A stretch of DNA of 64,000 bases from positions 913,501 to 977,500 of the forward strand of contig JABMCL010000152.1 of NCBI GenBank assembly GCA_018857735.1, read 5' to 3'. The position numbers and the translations under genes were made by a program. The notes beneath the pieces were generated by a model. The model did not search any database. It had not been told where the DNA came from and worked only from the letters and a program-made list of their open reading frames with translations. Below, one piece after another: positions 1 through 14,032 of this stretch (position 1 is its first letter; each line of letters starts with the position of its first letter). The stretch comes from Alviniconcha marisindica (Eukaryota > Mollusca > Gastropoda > Provannidae).

Positions 1-1208
1 GAACCAGTTTTAACCAGGCCAAATTTGCACGTCGTCTATGGCGACTACGAGGCAATATTTCTGTGTGTTAAGTTACCCAACCCCGTCTCCACCCCTTTTC
101 CAGACAGACAAACTTACGTAAGTGACAGAATACTTGATCTGCTTCTTGCAAGTTTTCTGTTCGAAGTCTCTCCAAGTGGTCTCATTCTTTTGCCCACTGC
201 AACGAGTTCAAAGCAAATCGGCTACACATGTTCTCTTTCCACTGTCAGTAACAGAGAAGAAACGAGTCCTTTAGCATTTATGCCTGCTACACTGGGGCTA
301 ACTGACAAAAGCAAAGACATCGGTCAGCACACTAGTCCTCTACTCCGTAACTAGTAGAGAAGAAAAATCCAGTCAGCATATTTTTACTGCTGCTAACCAC
401 TATATAAACAAAGCAAAGACAAACGTATCAGTCAGCATATTTTCGTTATTCGGCACTTGTGAGACGCTTACAAGGGAAGACAGCATGTCTTCGTTCTTCA
501 CTGTGTGAAGCTAACAACTAGAGAAGACCGACTGACACACGTCAGTCGGCTGTGTTCGCCCAGCCCCCATGCGCAATCTCATGCATCGATGATCAACACA
601 ACACCAGGCCTATATGTGCGCACGTCAAAAATCCCAAACCGCACTGGCACATGAAAATATTGACTTCACACACTGGTAGGAATAGGTAGCGCTGTTCTTG
701 CGCTTGCTGTGCATTACCCTGGTAAGGCGACCCGAACGTCCCGGCAAAGGATAAAGAAGTACTGAAAATAAACGTCCCGCAAAGGATAACGACTGAAGTA
801 TCCCCCCCAAAAAAATTAAGTTAAAAATTGTATCCAAACGCACAAACGGTTAAAAATACCGTTAATTTTAATGGGACAAAACAAAACGTACAAATTTTCG
901 GGTTTTGTTTTGTTTTAATGTTGTTTTACGTCAGGCTTATCATGTTAGGGACGGGGAGCCCTGGACGGCCACCTCGACTTTCACACAGCTCCGGAGCTCT
1001 GGTTTTCAGGGTATGCCCAAAGCTTTCTTTGAAAAAAGGGCTTACCGCCACGAAAGTGCACAAGTTTTGTATTGTCCCATTGAAATTAGCGTTCTTTTAA
1101 CCGTTTGGATTTGTTTTAGAACGCCAGCAGTCAACCTTGTTTCAGATTATTACCGTTGACCGTGTTTTGTCACAGTCCAAGTTGTGTACAGATTTCCCTC
1201 TTTCTTAC
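1..1208. other. No gene recognised; probable gene A 3' intron with SINE pieces
   Basis: No exon homologous to the gene B or C cytoplasmic tails was found. A SINE 3' part lies near 540-740 and a dispersed repeat core near 925-1010. The gene A terminal exon is either unrecognisable here or outside the window. Confidence 0.4.
540..740 (+). mobile_element. SINE, 5'-truncated (family S2)
   Basis: The segment from CCCCCATGCGCAATCTCATG to GGTAGCGCTGTTCTTGCGC and CCTGGTAAGGCGACCCG matches the body of the copies at 10136 and 39055-39400 but lacks the tRNA-like head. Confidence 0.6.
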
Positions 1209-1325
1209 CTGCAACATCTGGTCGATTCCGGCGCCGGATGTAATGGAAGATAACGACCAAGATGATAACGACGAGAAAGCCGAGGGCCAGGCCTATACCC
1301 AACTTCAGAGGAGAATATTTCGACT
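1209..1325 (-). CDS. Gene A exon 11: transmembrane helix
   Basis: The exon encodes SKYSPLKLGIGLALGFLVV, IILVVIFHYI and the basic stop-transfer RRRNRP. It is 117 bp, phase 1 to 1, the same length as the gene B TM exon. Acceptor GTGGCAG, donor GTAAGA. Coding after this point was not found in 1-1208. Confidence 0.85.
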
Positions 1326-1435
1326 CTGCCACCACGAACACAACCCAGGCGCACGCACGCATTCACACGCACGCGCACGCACGCACCGCATGTAAACATC
1401 ACGCACGCCACAGGAACGCACCGTAATAATGAGCG

Positions 1436-1508
<73 letters not shown>

Positions 1509-4500
1509 GCACACACACACACACACACACACACCAACATGTATGTCAGTAAACGTTGAACCACTGGAGTTATTCTCAAGATCGCATATTCGAAAATCTA
1601 CGCTAAGACAGAAGAAAATCAAACTGATATGATTATTGCCCTACGATTAGATACGACGACACTTTATAGTATCCCGTCAAAGAAAATCTGTTTGGGAACA
1701 TACCATCAAAGTAAAAGAAAATATTTTAAAATAAAACGAGATCAGACAATATGATACGCGGAAGTAAACAATTGCGGCATATGCATGATCCACAAACTAA
1801 TCGGAAAAGGACACATAATTTTCAGTCAAGGCTTTGAATCTAATGTGACTTTCAAGTATGGTGTGACATCTAGAAAGTGGCTCACGGAAAACGGTCAGAT
1901 AATCACTGTAACCGGTCAGATACATGGCCGTCCATACTGCTTCTAGAGCTGTGTTAGCAAACACACAGTTCCCTTGCCCGTCTAGAACACACACTACGCA
2001 CTGTGTTGCGTTTATAAAACTTTTTTCATAAATATATATTTTAGAACCAGTCAAACAAAACCACCACGATTGCCGATTTTGTTTCCGGTATATACTGATA
2101 TTAACCGGCAAAATACCAAAAAAGGTGGCGGTTGTACGCGAACCCTGGGAACCCTAACTACTGCCTGACTGGTAGGCTACCTCAAGAGGACGGGCCTCCT
2201 CTCAAACTTGTGAAAGACAGAATTCTTGGCTAGTAAGCAGAGCTATGTGGAGGTCTAGCAATAGGCAGAGTTATGTTTGGACCTACTCCATGCGAGAACA
2301 TTCGGTACGCTCTGGACAAATTCCTAGCTGAGGGGACCCTTACTTCTGCCTGGCTGATATAGTGGTAGGCTACCTCACGAGGACGGGCCTCCTCCGAAAG
2401 TGGGCCTGAAGTTTCAAACTTCCTATTTCAGTTGCCGTGTCCATTTTTACTGGGCATCTTCATTCCTGTACTCACCATTGTCATTTCTGTCATATTCTGA
2501 CTCGACTCTGACTTCAACATTCACAACCACCTTTTGGACCCGATGGAAGACTTCGCGCCGGTAGACTCCCCTGAGGCTGACCATCTCCTCATCGGTAAAG
2601 TTGGTGGTGTTGATGTAGGCAAGCCCAGAAGAGACGTTGTACAAGACGTGGGGTGGGGCCTGGTCCCCTTCGTACGTCTTCTCCTTGAAGATCCACCTGT
2701 AGGACACCGGGAACAGTCGGTCCGACACGGCCGCCACCGTCAGGTTCACCGTGTCGCCCCTATCTACTGCCTGCACCGACTTGGGCATGGTGGTGATTCG
2801 TATCGGCACTGGGACACACGGCAACACAACGAGGATTTTTTCTTCTTCTTTCGTCTACTTCTAGGGGTAGAGGAGAGAGTGTAGGTGTACTGAAAGATCA
2901 TGGGTTAATTACACCGTAAGGCTCTGGCTCATTTAGCCCGGGCTGCACACGTGTGCTTAAAATGTGTGCGACAGAGAATACAACTAAAATGTATATTCGG
3001 AAACAAACGAATCTTCCGGGGTCCTAAAAATCAACTGAATGACTGTCGGAAATGCGCAGGTCAACAAGATAATTATAAACTTACAAATGACGTTGAGACA
3101 TCCGTTGCCGAACTCCTCGCCAACGCTGTTAGAAACGTAGCACTGGAAGCAGGTTATGTCCTTGCTCTTCTTGACCGACATCACCGTAAGCATCTGTTTC
3201 TTGTCCGTGAACACATACTTTTTAGGATCTGAAACACATAGTAAGGAATGCGCATGCACTCGCTCACAGCAAGCGCCAAATCAATCTTTTCTCTTTCTCA
3301 GTCAGTTTTGGTTTCTACACTTGTTAGGCGCTGTGAACACGCAACGTTTTGTGTGGAGTTTTTTTTATGCGCTATGTATAAAATTTTCATTTATTCAAAG
3401 CGGGTTCATTTAAATACCTTGCTGAATAGAGCGTTGTATTTACTACTTGTGGTTGTGTGAATGTGTGTGTGCGTGCGTACGAGAGAGGTGTTGGAAATGA
3501 TGGGAAAGTCACAGAACGAAGTGTTGTAGTGTATTTGTTTATTTTTATTAGTAGGGTTTTAGTGTTCTCTCTGAGTTTCTGTTTCGCCCTACTGTGTTTG
3601 CATTGTGCGCCTCGGGCTCATGTTAGTGTAAGCGCCTTATAAATACTCTTTGACACTGTATTACATTACCGAAGAAGCCGGCGTTGTACTCTGGGCTGAA
3701 CAGGTTAAAGAACTGACCACAACTGAGACGGGCCCAAACTGTTTCTATTCATAAACCACCTGGGTTTGGAAGGTGGGGCTTGTGAGTCTGAAAAAACCGT
3801 TGTAGTCTAGGGCTGAACAGGTTAACGAACTGACCGTAGACACGAAAAGGCTGTCCATTCATCATCCAGTTGGGTTTGTTGGGTGGGTTTTCTAAGACAG
3901 CAGACCTGGACTGGCAGTAGAGCTGCGCGTTCTCGCCTTGTACAACTGTCGTGGTCACCAGAGGCTTCACCCAGATTGGAGCCGCTGGAGAAAAGAAAAC
4001 GGCTCTACCAATTAATTACGAAGAAGAAAGTAACAACAAACGCCCTCCACCGGTAACAACACAGGTAACCAGAACCAAGTGCAACAAGTACTATTCGAAC
4101 ACAGTATGAATTTTCCCCCCATGTGGGGTTCACATGCACTCAGCGATGCGGGATGGGGGGGGGGGGGGGGGGGAGAGAACTCGAAATCTTTATTTTCCAA
4201 GGATCGTACTTTAGATTCATTTAGATCTGTCTAACTAGTCCTTGTTAAACTACAAAGAGAAAAAGAAAAATAATGAGAGAGAGAGAACTCAAAAATGTTA
4301 ATGCTCAAGGACAGTAGCACTGTTGTTGCTCAATGGTTGGGGGGGGGGGGGGGGGGGGGGGGTTCCTTCAAGGGCGACATTTGCGTTAAGCCTTTCGCTG
4401 CCCCAGCCTGTAAACCTTCCGGGCTGAAAAGTGAACATGCATTCGTCCGCACACAGTATATTTTCTATTATCTATAACGAATCTACTTTCAATACTATGT

Positions 4501-6031
4501 GTTTTGATGAAAATCATTTCACATGCCAGTGCGAGAAAGTAAACAAAAAGGCTCCAAGATTTCAAATTTCGCACTCCCTGTATCTCCCCGAGTGCCATCA
4601 AGGCAGTCGTCAGCGTAAGTAAGTAAACATGGAGCTTAACGTCCACAGAAACCACAAGCCTTATTAGGGACAGGGAGAAGGGGGTATGGAGGTGGGGGGA
4701 GAGGGAGATTATATACCTATAGCTAGTCACCACCAGAATGACTTCTGCATTAAGGTGGGCAGCGATGAGAGACATTTTAATGTTTCATAATTGTGATGGA
4801 CAAAGTCACTAGACAGTGTCCGCAGACCACAACTTTTGAAGAAAAAGAAGAGCTGAAGCAGATTCGAACCGAGGTCCCTCTGCTTACCAGCCTAACGCCT
4901 TACCGCTTGGTCAAACCGGCTCACAGTTGTCAGCGAAGCGTGTTGTGATAATTATATTCTCTCCAGTGTATTGGTCTCGGCATTAAGACGACGCAGGCGT
5001 CTTGATGCAATGGAGTGATCCATTGAGCCAGGACATCAAATACATGCTATACTCCTTGGTCGAGGTCTCCGACTGCTCGGTTGAGAAAGCATGTGAACAA
5101 TACTTTGAAGAGGCCCGGGACAAACACAGCTTTGTTTTACACCACTTGATATATTAACGGATCAGAAGATTATCAGTTTGAGAGAACAAGTCGTCATGTT
5201 ACTGTGGAAGAGGTGGATCGCTTTGCCGAATCTTCTCGGCCAAACCAGCTTTTCCAGGATAACTGAGAGGTCTTCTCTGACTCAGTCGAAAGCCATGCTA
5301 AAGTCGACAAAGACAATACACAGGTCCATATTCTTCTACATGAACTTTTCTTGATCTAACTCGAGGCAAAGACCACGTCAACGGTACCACAGTCAGTCAC
5401 CCTTTTTTTCTCTTCTTCTCAGTTTTAATTTTTTTGATTTCATGGTGCTTTACGTCCACAGAAGTTGGTGTTTTATTCCCAGTCAGCTAGTACGGTTATA
5501 TCAGGCCGAGCGTCGACAGAAACCATATCGCTTATCTGGGACGGGGTAAAAATAGGACAAGGAATGCGAAGAGCCCAGGCCCACCTCCCTGTTCACATAG
5601 CTCCTGAGCACTGGAGTTCACGCTGTGGCCAGACCGCTTAAAACCTTAATCATGACAGGAATCACATATTTTCACAAAATCAAAAACAGAGTTGGGTTCC
5701 AGGGACAGAGTGACAGACAGCTAGATCAGTTGGTCCAGAACATTATTTCGACAACTGAATATCCAACATACATGTGATATTGAGCTTCATGGCTCCTTCC
5801 GCTCTGCCAATCTTGTTAACACCGGTACAGGTGTAGGTTTTTTCATCCGGTTCCACCAAGTTCTCTATTCGCAGCACTCGTCCATAGTTTTCGATTTTGT
5901 AGCGGCCTCGACCGCTGATGATCCTGTTACCAGCATTGTCACGCCATGTGATGTTGGACACTTTTTCCTCATTGTCATAACTGTTTACGCTGAAATATTA
6001 ATATCACATTTCGTTATCCAGTAGCTGCCGT

Positions 6032-6079
<48 letters not shown>

Positions 6080-9000
6080 GACCAAGTCGATCCACGAGTT
6101 TCATTTGCACTGAGCACATATAAATCTCTCTCCGTCTGTCTGTTTATCTGTCCGTCTCCTTCTAAATTCCAGATAAAATGAACGGAGCATTTTAAAACAA
6201 AACCCTCGATTAAAAAAAAGAAAATCCGGCTTCTGACTTCTTCTGCCTGTAGGAGAAAGGTCAGGTCAGTGTTGGGACAAACAATCCTTTGCGAAGGCTA
6301 TAGTTCCGTTGAGAGTCCCATATCAGGACCAAGTTCAGCCAGAGTGACTTTCACGACATGATTAAAAAGCCGCTATGAGTGCAATCCCCGATGCTTGGTT
6401 CCAGTGTCGCTTGCTTGTATGACAAGACAATATGCGGAAATAGCTGCACAAGCTACCTTCTCACCCAACACTGGGTGAACCGCAAAGTTTCAGCTTGAAG
6501 GGAGGACACCAAGCGAACAAAAAACACAAGCCACTCACTATCCACTGAAGAAACACTCCAGGCGAGCCTCGGAATTGCGTTTGAAGGTTAGCCACAATGG
6601 TCCCAATCTCCGGGTGGAAAACCGCAGCACCGGTGGCCGCTCTGTGACTGAAAATGAAACACAGCTAAAAAGAGTTTTATTTGACTTCCTTACATGTTGC
6701 TTTGTCTCATTCTCTTCACGCACACACGCACGCACGCACGCACGCACAAACACACACACACACACACACACACATACACACAGGTAAGCCATACAGCGAT
6801 CTATTCAGGGTTCACAGGAGAGGAGAGGGGAAATGATCACTGACATTTCTAGAGCGCCTCCCGTAAACACACACACACACACACACACCGCACAGTGTGC
6901 TTAAGGGAACCAGCCATCTTAAAATTAATTTCGTGCAACAGGTGCAAAAATAAAGAGAGGGAGAGAGAGAGCAGCAACGATAAATCCTTGGTGCATGTGA
7001 AATAGACAAGCTCTGGGCATGTGGCTATGCGAAGCTAAATTAAGCTAAAAGACACTTTGAAAAGGCTTCACCTTTAAATATTATTATTATTGTATGATAA
7101 CCCCCTCCCTCCTTGAAAACAATAACAATCAAAAACAACAACCAACGGACAAAAACAACAAAAACCAAAAACAACAACAACAACAAAACTAGAAAACTTT
7201 TTAACACAACGACAGAACATAGATCAATGGTCCATACACATGCTACGCACAATGGACAATGCACATAATTATACTAATATACATGACAATTTATGCAAAA
7301 GAAAGAAAAAAGACCAAAGAAAAGGACACGCCAACAGACAGCCCTAAAGACAAGCATATCAGATAAGCACATTATAGATAGTCCCATACAAACGTTTGGT
7401 TTATACCACACGTATTGAGCGAGTGACTGACAAGGCATTTCAATTTAAAAGTTTAGCTTTAGAATGGTATAAACATGAGACATACATGGTTATACCATTC
7501 TAAAGTTAACTTTTAAATTGGAAAAATTTGTTTCAGTTACTCTGTTTTACCCGACTTGTGAAAATTCTTCATCTTGCCTCTTTAACGTCGAGTTGTGTCC
7601 GAAGAGGTACTGCCGGACGGGGACCAAGATTCCAGGAGCGGGAATGAAGGAAACCATACCTATCTAAGGAGCTACAGTGTCACTACCAGAATGACTCCTG
7701 CATTAAGATGGATAGCAATGAGAACCATTTTAATGCTCCATGAATTGTGAGGGACAAAGTCACAGAAACAGCGTCCACAGAACACATCTTTTGATAAGAG
7801 AGGAGAGCCGAAGCGGAATCAAACCAGGGTCCTGCTTACCAGCCTAACGTCTTACCGCTAGGCCAAGCCGGTTCACAATTACTGACTGACTTACTGCAAT
7901 TTGGTTTGAAAATGGTCACATAGCCATTTGTCTCCTGAAAAAACAGGTGTACTACCTCCATAAAAAGAGGAATGCAGAAGAAGAAGAGAAAATACCTAAC
8001 AGCTACCCGATCCAAAAATGGCCACAATCACCGAAAATTTGAGACGCATTACAGTGCCCAAGAAAACCACAACTGTGTCTTTTGTGCCAGTGACTGTGCA
8101 GAAACTCCACCAAAGTTGGAATGAGAGCATCAGGCTGGGTAGAGCCAATCTGTCATGTCCGGCTTTCCCTTTGGAAAGCAACCCATATTTCTCAGAGACC
8201 CCCCCCCTCCCCCCCCCATAAAAAACAAAAGCATGAAAACAAACAAGAAACAGAAGCAAACAAAAACAAAAAACACAACAACAACAAAAACACCCAAAAC
8301 AGAACGCACGCAAAACCTCCAATCAAAGCAACAGCAACAGCAGCAAAAACAAAAACAACAACAACAACAAAGCCCAACAACAACCCCAAACAAGCGGAAA
8401 AACTGCGTTAAGAAAAGATCAAAACACGTCAAAGGTTAAAAAGAACGCTTATTTAATATGACAATACACAACATGTGAATTTTAAGGGTATTTCGATTTT
8501 TCAAGCAACAAAACGACACGTAACAGTAAAACGGTGAAAAATTAAATGTAGGCTATTTATCTGCTTTTGGCTGTGGTGTATTGGTGTCCAGTGTTTAGAA
8601 GAATGTTCAAAAACGTTCTTGTTTTAGAACGCTGGCAATCATCCTTGTTTCAGATTTTTTTCCCGTTAAGAAAAGAATAAGCGCGCGCGCGCACGCACAC
8701 ACACACATAAACACACACACATCTTACCGGGAGATTTGCGTCGTACAACTAGGATGGTTCTCTTCGGTGAGCTCCAGATTTTCCCCCACCGAACGCTTAC
8801 CCGATCGCAATAGTACGCCCCGTTTGACGCCAGCTGATCGGAGCGAAGCACATACGCGAAATGAATGGTGCCTGAAACACAGAGGGAAGCTTAAACGTTT
8901 GATACGATCATACAGTCGGAAAGAAATGTCTGTCACTTAAATGATTTTCGACTGACATGCGGATTAACGCTTCAGAATATCTCCCTTGCGAAGGATGCTC

Positions 9001-9289
9001 TGGGGTTTCTGACTGAAAGAAAACCACCAAAAAACACAAATCAAACAAGCAATAAAACCGGACTCGCCTCACGCCAAACTCAAAGCAAATGTTTAAGGTG
9101 CCGGAAAGCGAAGCTCGGAGTGTGTGTGTGTTGGCGGGGGGGGGGGGGGGGGGTGCACACAGACACTCACATACACACACGCAGCGGCTGAGTATTAAAC
9201 AACAAATCATTTGGATAAATCGACAGCAACTGGGCAGCCCAAGTACGGGAAAGCGCAAAATCTTGTCCGTAGATACTATTTTCAGCACA

Positions 9290-9343
<54 letters not shown>

Positions 9344-9559
9344 AAGACATAGTCTTGCCTCGCTTTTGTCTCTTGAGCTGGGTAAGACCATTCCGATTCC
9401 ATTTTTTTAACAGATTTCTTCCGGCATATGCGTGCCGGAACCCAAATCAATTTGCAGGATTTCCTCATTCTGGGGTTGAGACATTACATACAGACCTGGA
9501 GACATTACACAAACACGTCATGCACACACACACATACACACACTCGTCACACACACACG

Positions 9560-9600
<41 letters not shown>

Positions 9601-11256
9601 GACACACACACATGCACGGGCGAGCGTACAATCAAAAGAGAAACAATAACTTGCGAAACAGCAACAGGGACATTTCAAAAACACAACACGCAAAGAAAAC
9701 ATATCATCACCTTCGCTATCCACGAAGATCCTCTCGTTCTGAGACAGCTTATGATTGCTGTCGATTTTGTACATCCACCGAAAGCTGATTTTGCCCACGT
9801 GCTCACGTAAGGGGTCGCCGCAGCGTATAAGAGTGTATTCACCTTCATCCAGTGTTTTGGTGACCCGAAAACTCTTTTCAGTTCCGTCTGGGCGTTCCCA
9901 AACACCTGAGTGGCAGACCAATCAGTCAGTTAATCAATAAACCCCTGAATATGTCAACCCGTCAGTCGGTCAGCCAATCAACAATCGACACAAAAATCAA
10001 TAAAATAAAATCAACAAATAACGGGCGTTAATTACAGCTCGACAGTCGTCACATGAACACAACAAGGACATGAATCACCTGAACTCTCACCCAGCATGCA
10101 AGTAAATTAATTTTATACACGGTACATAAACGCCATCGGGATAGTCAAGTTGGTAGAGCGTCGGACCGGAAAGCCTGGCTCCATACTGACGCAGGTTCGA
10201 GTCCGCGGCCGTGGCATCATGTTTTTTTCTCTCTCAGTCAACTCTCAGCGCAGACTCTCTCACGGTGTTCACGGTACAGCCCCTGTGTGCAATCGCATGC
10301 ATAAATAAGAACAAAACAACAACAAAAACACCCATGCAAAGCGTTTCCATGTTTTTGTTTGTTTTGTTTTTCCTGGAAAAAAATCTTTCCCCTACACCGG
10401 GCCGCAGGTGTCCGAGTCACTCCATATTACTGGGACTGGGTTAAGGTTTTCACATGCTATCTTACTCAGTGATCGCGTTGGACATTTTTCTAACCGGTGT
10501 GACATCTATAAAGTGGCGAAAGCGGTTCATGGAAACTGTTCAGACAATTACTGTAACCAGTCAGATACACGGCCGTCTATAGATACTGCTCCTAGAGTTC
10601 TACTAGCAAACACCCTGCTCCCTTCCCCGTCTAGAAATCACACACACACACACACACTCGCCACAACCTCCCGCCGGGAGGGAGTCCATTCCAGTCTGGG
10701 ATTGTTTTCGGGAAGAACGAAATCTGTCTGTATTTTATTCTGCAGGAAATCTGCCTGTATTTTGTTCTGCGTCTGTGCCTGACCGGTTGCTGATTTCATT
10801 TCTGGTATATATATGCTGATCCTAACCGGTAAAATGTCGGAAATTGACGGTTAACGCGAACCCATTCCGGAAATTACAACAGTGTCACATCCAGTACTCA
10901 CGAGCGACGAGCGCTTCAATCTTGGCGGAGACGGCGACAGGTTGCATCCGTTCGGGAAAGGTGTTCTTGGCGCGGCATTGGAAGACCCCCTCCCTGTCTA
11001 CTGTCAAAGGCTCGATTTCCAAGACACCAGTCGTTGTGTTGTACGATATCCCGTCGAGGTTCGATACTTCGACACCGTTCCGGTACCATTCGTACCTAAT
11101 GAGAAGGGAAAATGATACGACAACAGCATCTGGCGTATGTCTTTTTCAGTACATTATAAATTACAGAGATGCTGATAGCTGGCTTTTTATTGTGTCTCAG
11201 ATTACGTTTTGTCCGTAATTTTGTATTCCCGTTCTATTTGCTGCACATCCTGTGAA

Positions 11257-11338
<82 letters not shown>

Positions 11339-11353
11339 TGCACATCCTGTGTG

Positions 11354-11385
<32 letters not shown>

Positions 11386-13402
11386 TGCGTGCGTGTCAGT
11401 GTTTCAGATGGGAGGCAAGCCTGGACTTGAAGCAGTCCATTCCACTTTCCAGTCTGGGATTGTTTTCAAGAAGAACGACATCCGTCTGTATTTTGTTCTG
11501 CAGGACATTCGTCTGTCAGTTCTACTTTAGAATTCTCTTTACATCGGTCCCGCGATATGCAATAGGGTACACCTATCTTAAATACATGGATAACGGCTCA
11601 TTTAACGACAGTGTTGATCATAGTGAGGTAAGCAGTCCGCCACTCATGTTGAACGTATCAGCTACACTCTCGGGGACGACTTTTAAAGCAGGAAAAGCAG
11701 TTTTTTTTAGTGGAAATATGTTGTGAGGCTTTGGGCTGCTGTCGTCAAGCATGCTCAGCAAAGAGTCAAAGGGATCACCTTTCACAGGTCCAGTGATAGC
11801 AGCTGCGTTGGTCCAAGGTTGAAACATGCAACATGGCGCCCGCTCAATCTCATCCTCAGCGTCATGGCCTCTATCCGTGTATTTTAGATCAGTGTATGTG
11901 GTATCGCAGACGCAGCCTGCTCAGATTTTTATCGAAAATAACTCCTCGCATGCTTGGAACAGGCGAAAAGAACATGATCCGCAGTAAAAGTTTTGCCATT
12001 CAAAATACCGTTGATATAATGTCGATTTTATAAGTCGTCAGACGCCTTTTTTTCATGCGCTCTTTCCCAGCGTTTTGCGTCTTACGTCACTAAAGTGCTT
12101 GTGGCGTCACGGCCGGAACAGAACACCCAAAACTCTCAGTTCTGCATATTTTTTTTTATAGATCACAGAAAAAATGCCACCAATGTTTTTGTTTTGTGTG
12201 TATTAAACTATTATTCTGTGGAATGAAATTTTGATGACGCATTTTCATTTTCTAGAAAAAGGGTGAGCAGTTGAGAACTATTCAATTTTTTTAATTTTTA
12301 GGTTCACTATTATTGTTTGCTGTTGTTGTTGTTGGGTGGGGAGTGGGGGTGGGGGTGGGGTGGGGGTTTAAATTAGGCGGCAGGTTACTAAAAAAAGAAG
12401 AAGAAGAAGAAAGTAAAGAAAAAAAGAAAGGCGACAGAAATTGACAAAATAAAAAAAAGTTTATACCAAAAATCCTGTTGTGTGCAGCCAGTTCCGCTAA
12501 TCGTTAGTCACAAGACCCGGATTAGAAAATCTAAACAAAATAATTGTTGCATTCTGGGGAAAAAGTGAATGACCCCTGGTGTAAAAGAATACGTATCAGA
12601 TACCTCTCTTCATTTTCACTGTCTGACTGTCTTCTTCTAGCTTGTTTCTTCTTCTTTTTCTGTCCGTCTTTCTTCTGTTATACATATCTGACGAAGACAT
12701 CTCTGTAGTGTTTATTTCTATTCGTGTCTGGCCTTCTTTGATGAATACATTTTCTTTGATATTTAGTTTAGTCTACTTTTCGATCTCTTCCTCCTGCTGG
12801 ACAGAACGTGTTTTGAAAAGGTTAGCTCCTTTTAATGTAGCACTTACGTGGGCTTAGGATTTCCGGTGGCATTACACGTAAGTGTCAAATTGGTTCCATT
12901 TGAATAATATTCTTTCACAGGCACCAAAGGGTATATGATGTTTGGCGGCATTCGGACTGTTTTAACATAGGAGTGAATGTGCTGTGAAAACAGATAAATA
13001 AAGTAACAACAAACAAACAACAATAACAAAAACGAAACAAAAAGACACAGCAAACAAAAAATCCCCCCCCCCTCCCCCCAAAACAGCCACAGAAACAAAC
13101 ATAAAAACAAACAAACAAATCAGCCAAACAAGCAAACAAGAACAAAACACACACACAGCAAACTCACAACAAAACAAAAAATAAATAAGTAACACAGAAA
13201 CAAACTGGATCCCGATCTATGCTTAAGCCATTTTTTTAAAAACTTAATAGTGCTGTCCTATTATTTACAGTAGCATAATTATGCAGTTTCCCGATTGGTT
13301 ACTACTACATTGCCTGGAGTGGGGCTATGCCGCTCCCCCTCCCTTCTGCAACAACAATAACAACAACAAACAAACAACACACTCAGACACATACACACAC
13401 AC

Positions 13403-13445
<43 letters not shown>

Positions 13446-13858
13446 CCCCCAACGTAGCAGGCCTGCTGGTCACATTCCTAGTGCAACTGTACTGACACTT
13501 GGCAATGAAGTTGTATTGTATATTGTTGTTTTGTATTTTGCCGATTGCCTGGAATCACATTTTCTTTCATGAGAATCTCACAATCGCTCAAATATGGTGC
13601 ATTATGATTTATGTTGTCTTTTGCTGTTTGTTTCTTTGAATGAAAATTTGATCTCTTGAAGCTACATATACAAAGAGAATTGGAGCAACATCCTCAACGA
13701 CCGAGCTGGAAAATACCACAGTAGATAACATAACCGAAGGCACTTTAACGATTATAATTGTGTGTCTTCTTTTCTTTTCTGTTTTTAGCATTGCAAAATA
13801 AATTTCACTTTGAATGAAGTAAATTTCGTTCAACTTCTCTCTTTTCCCCTGTGTTCAA

Positions 13859-13942
<84 letters not shown>

Positions 13943-13989
13943 ACAAACTCGAATTCGAAAACTTTATTTTACAAGGATTGTAGTTTAGG

Positions 13990-14032
<43 letters not shown>

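Noticed and set aside
2534..2884. Plus-strand 116-codon ORF over gene A exon 10
   Set aside because: It is antisense to a well supported Ig-like exon and matches nothing.
10136..10215. A genuine tRNA gene
   Set aside because: Box A and B are present, but the fold is imperfect and a SINE body shared with other copies follows, so it is a SINE head.
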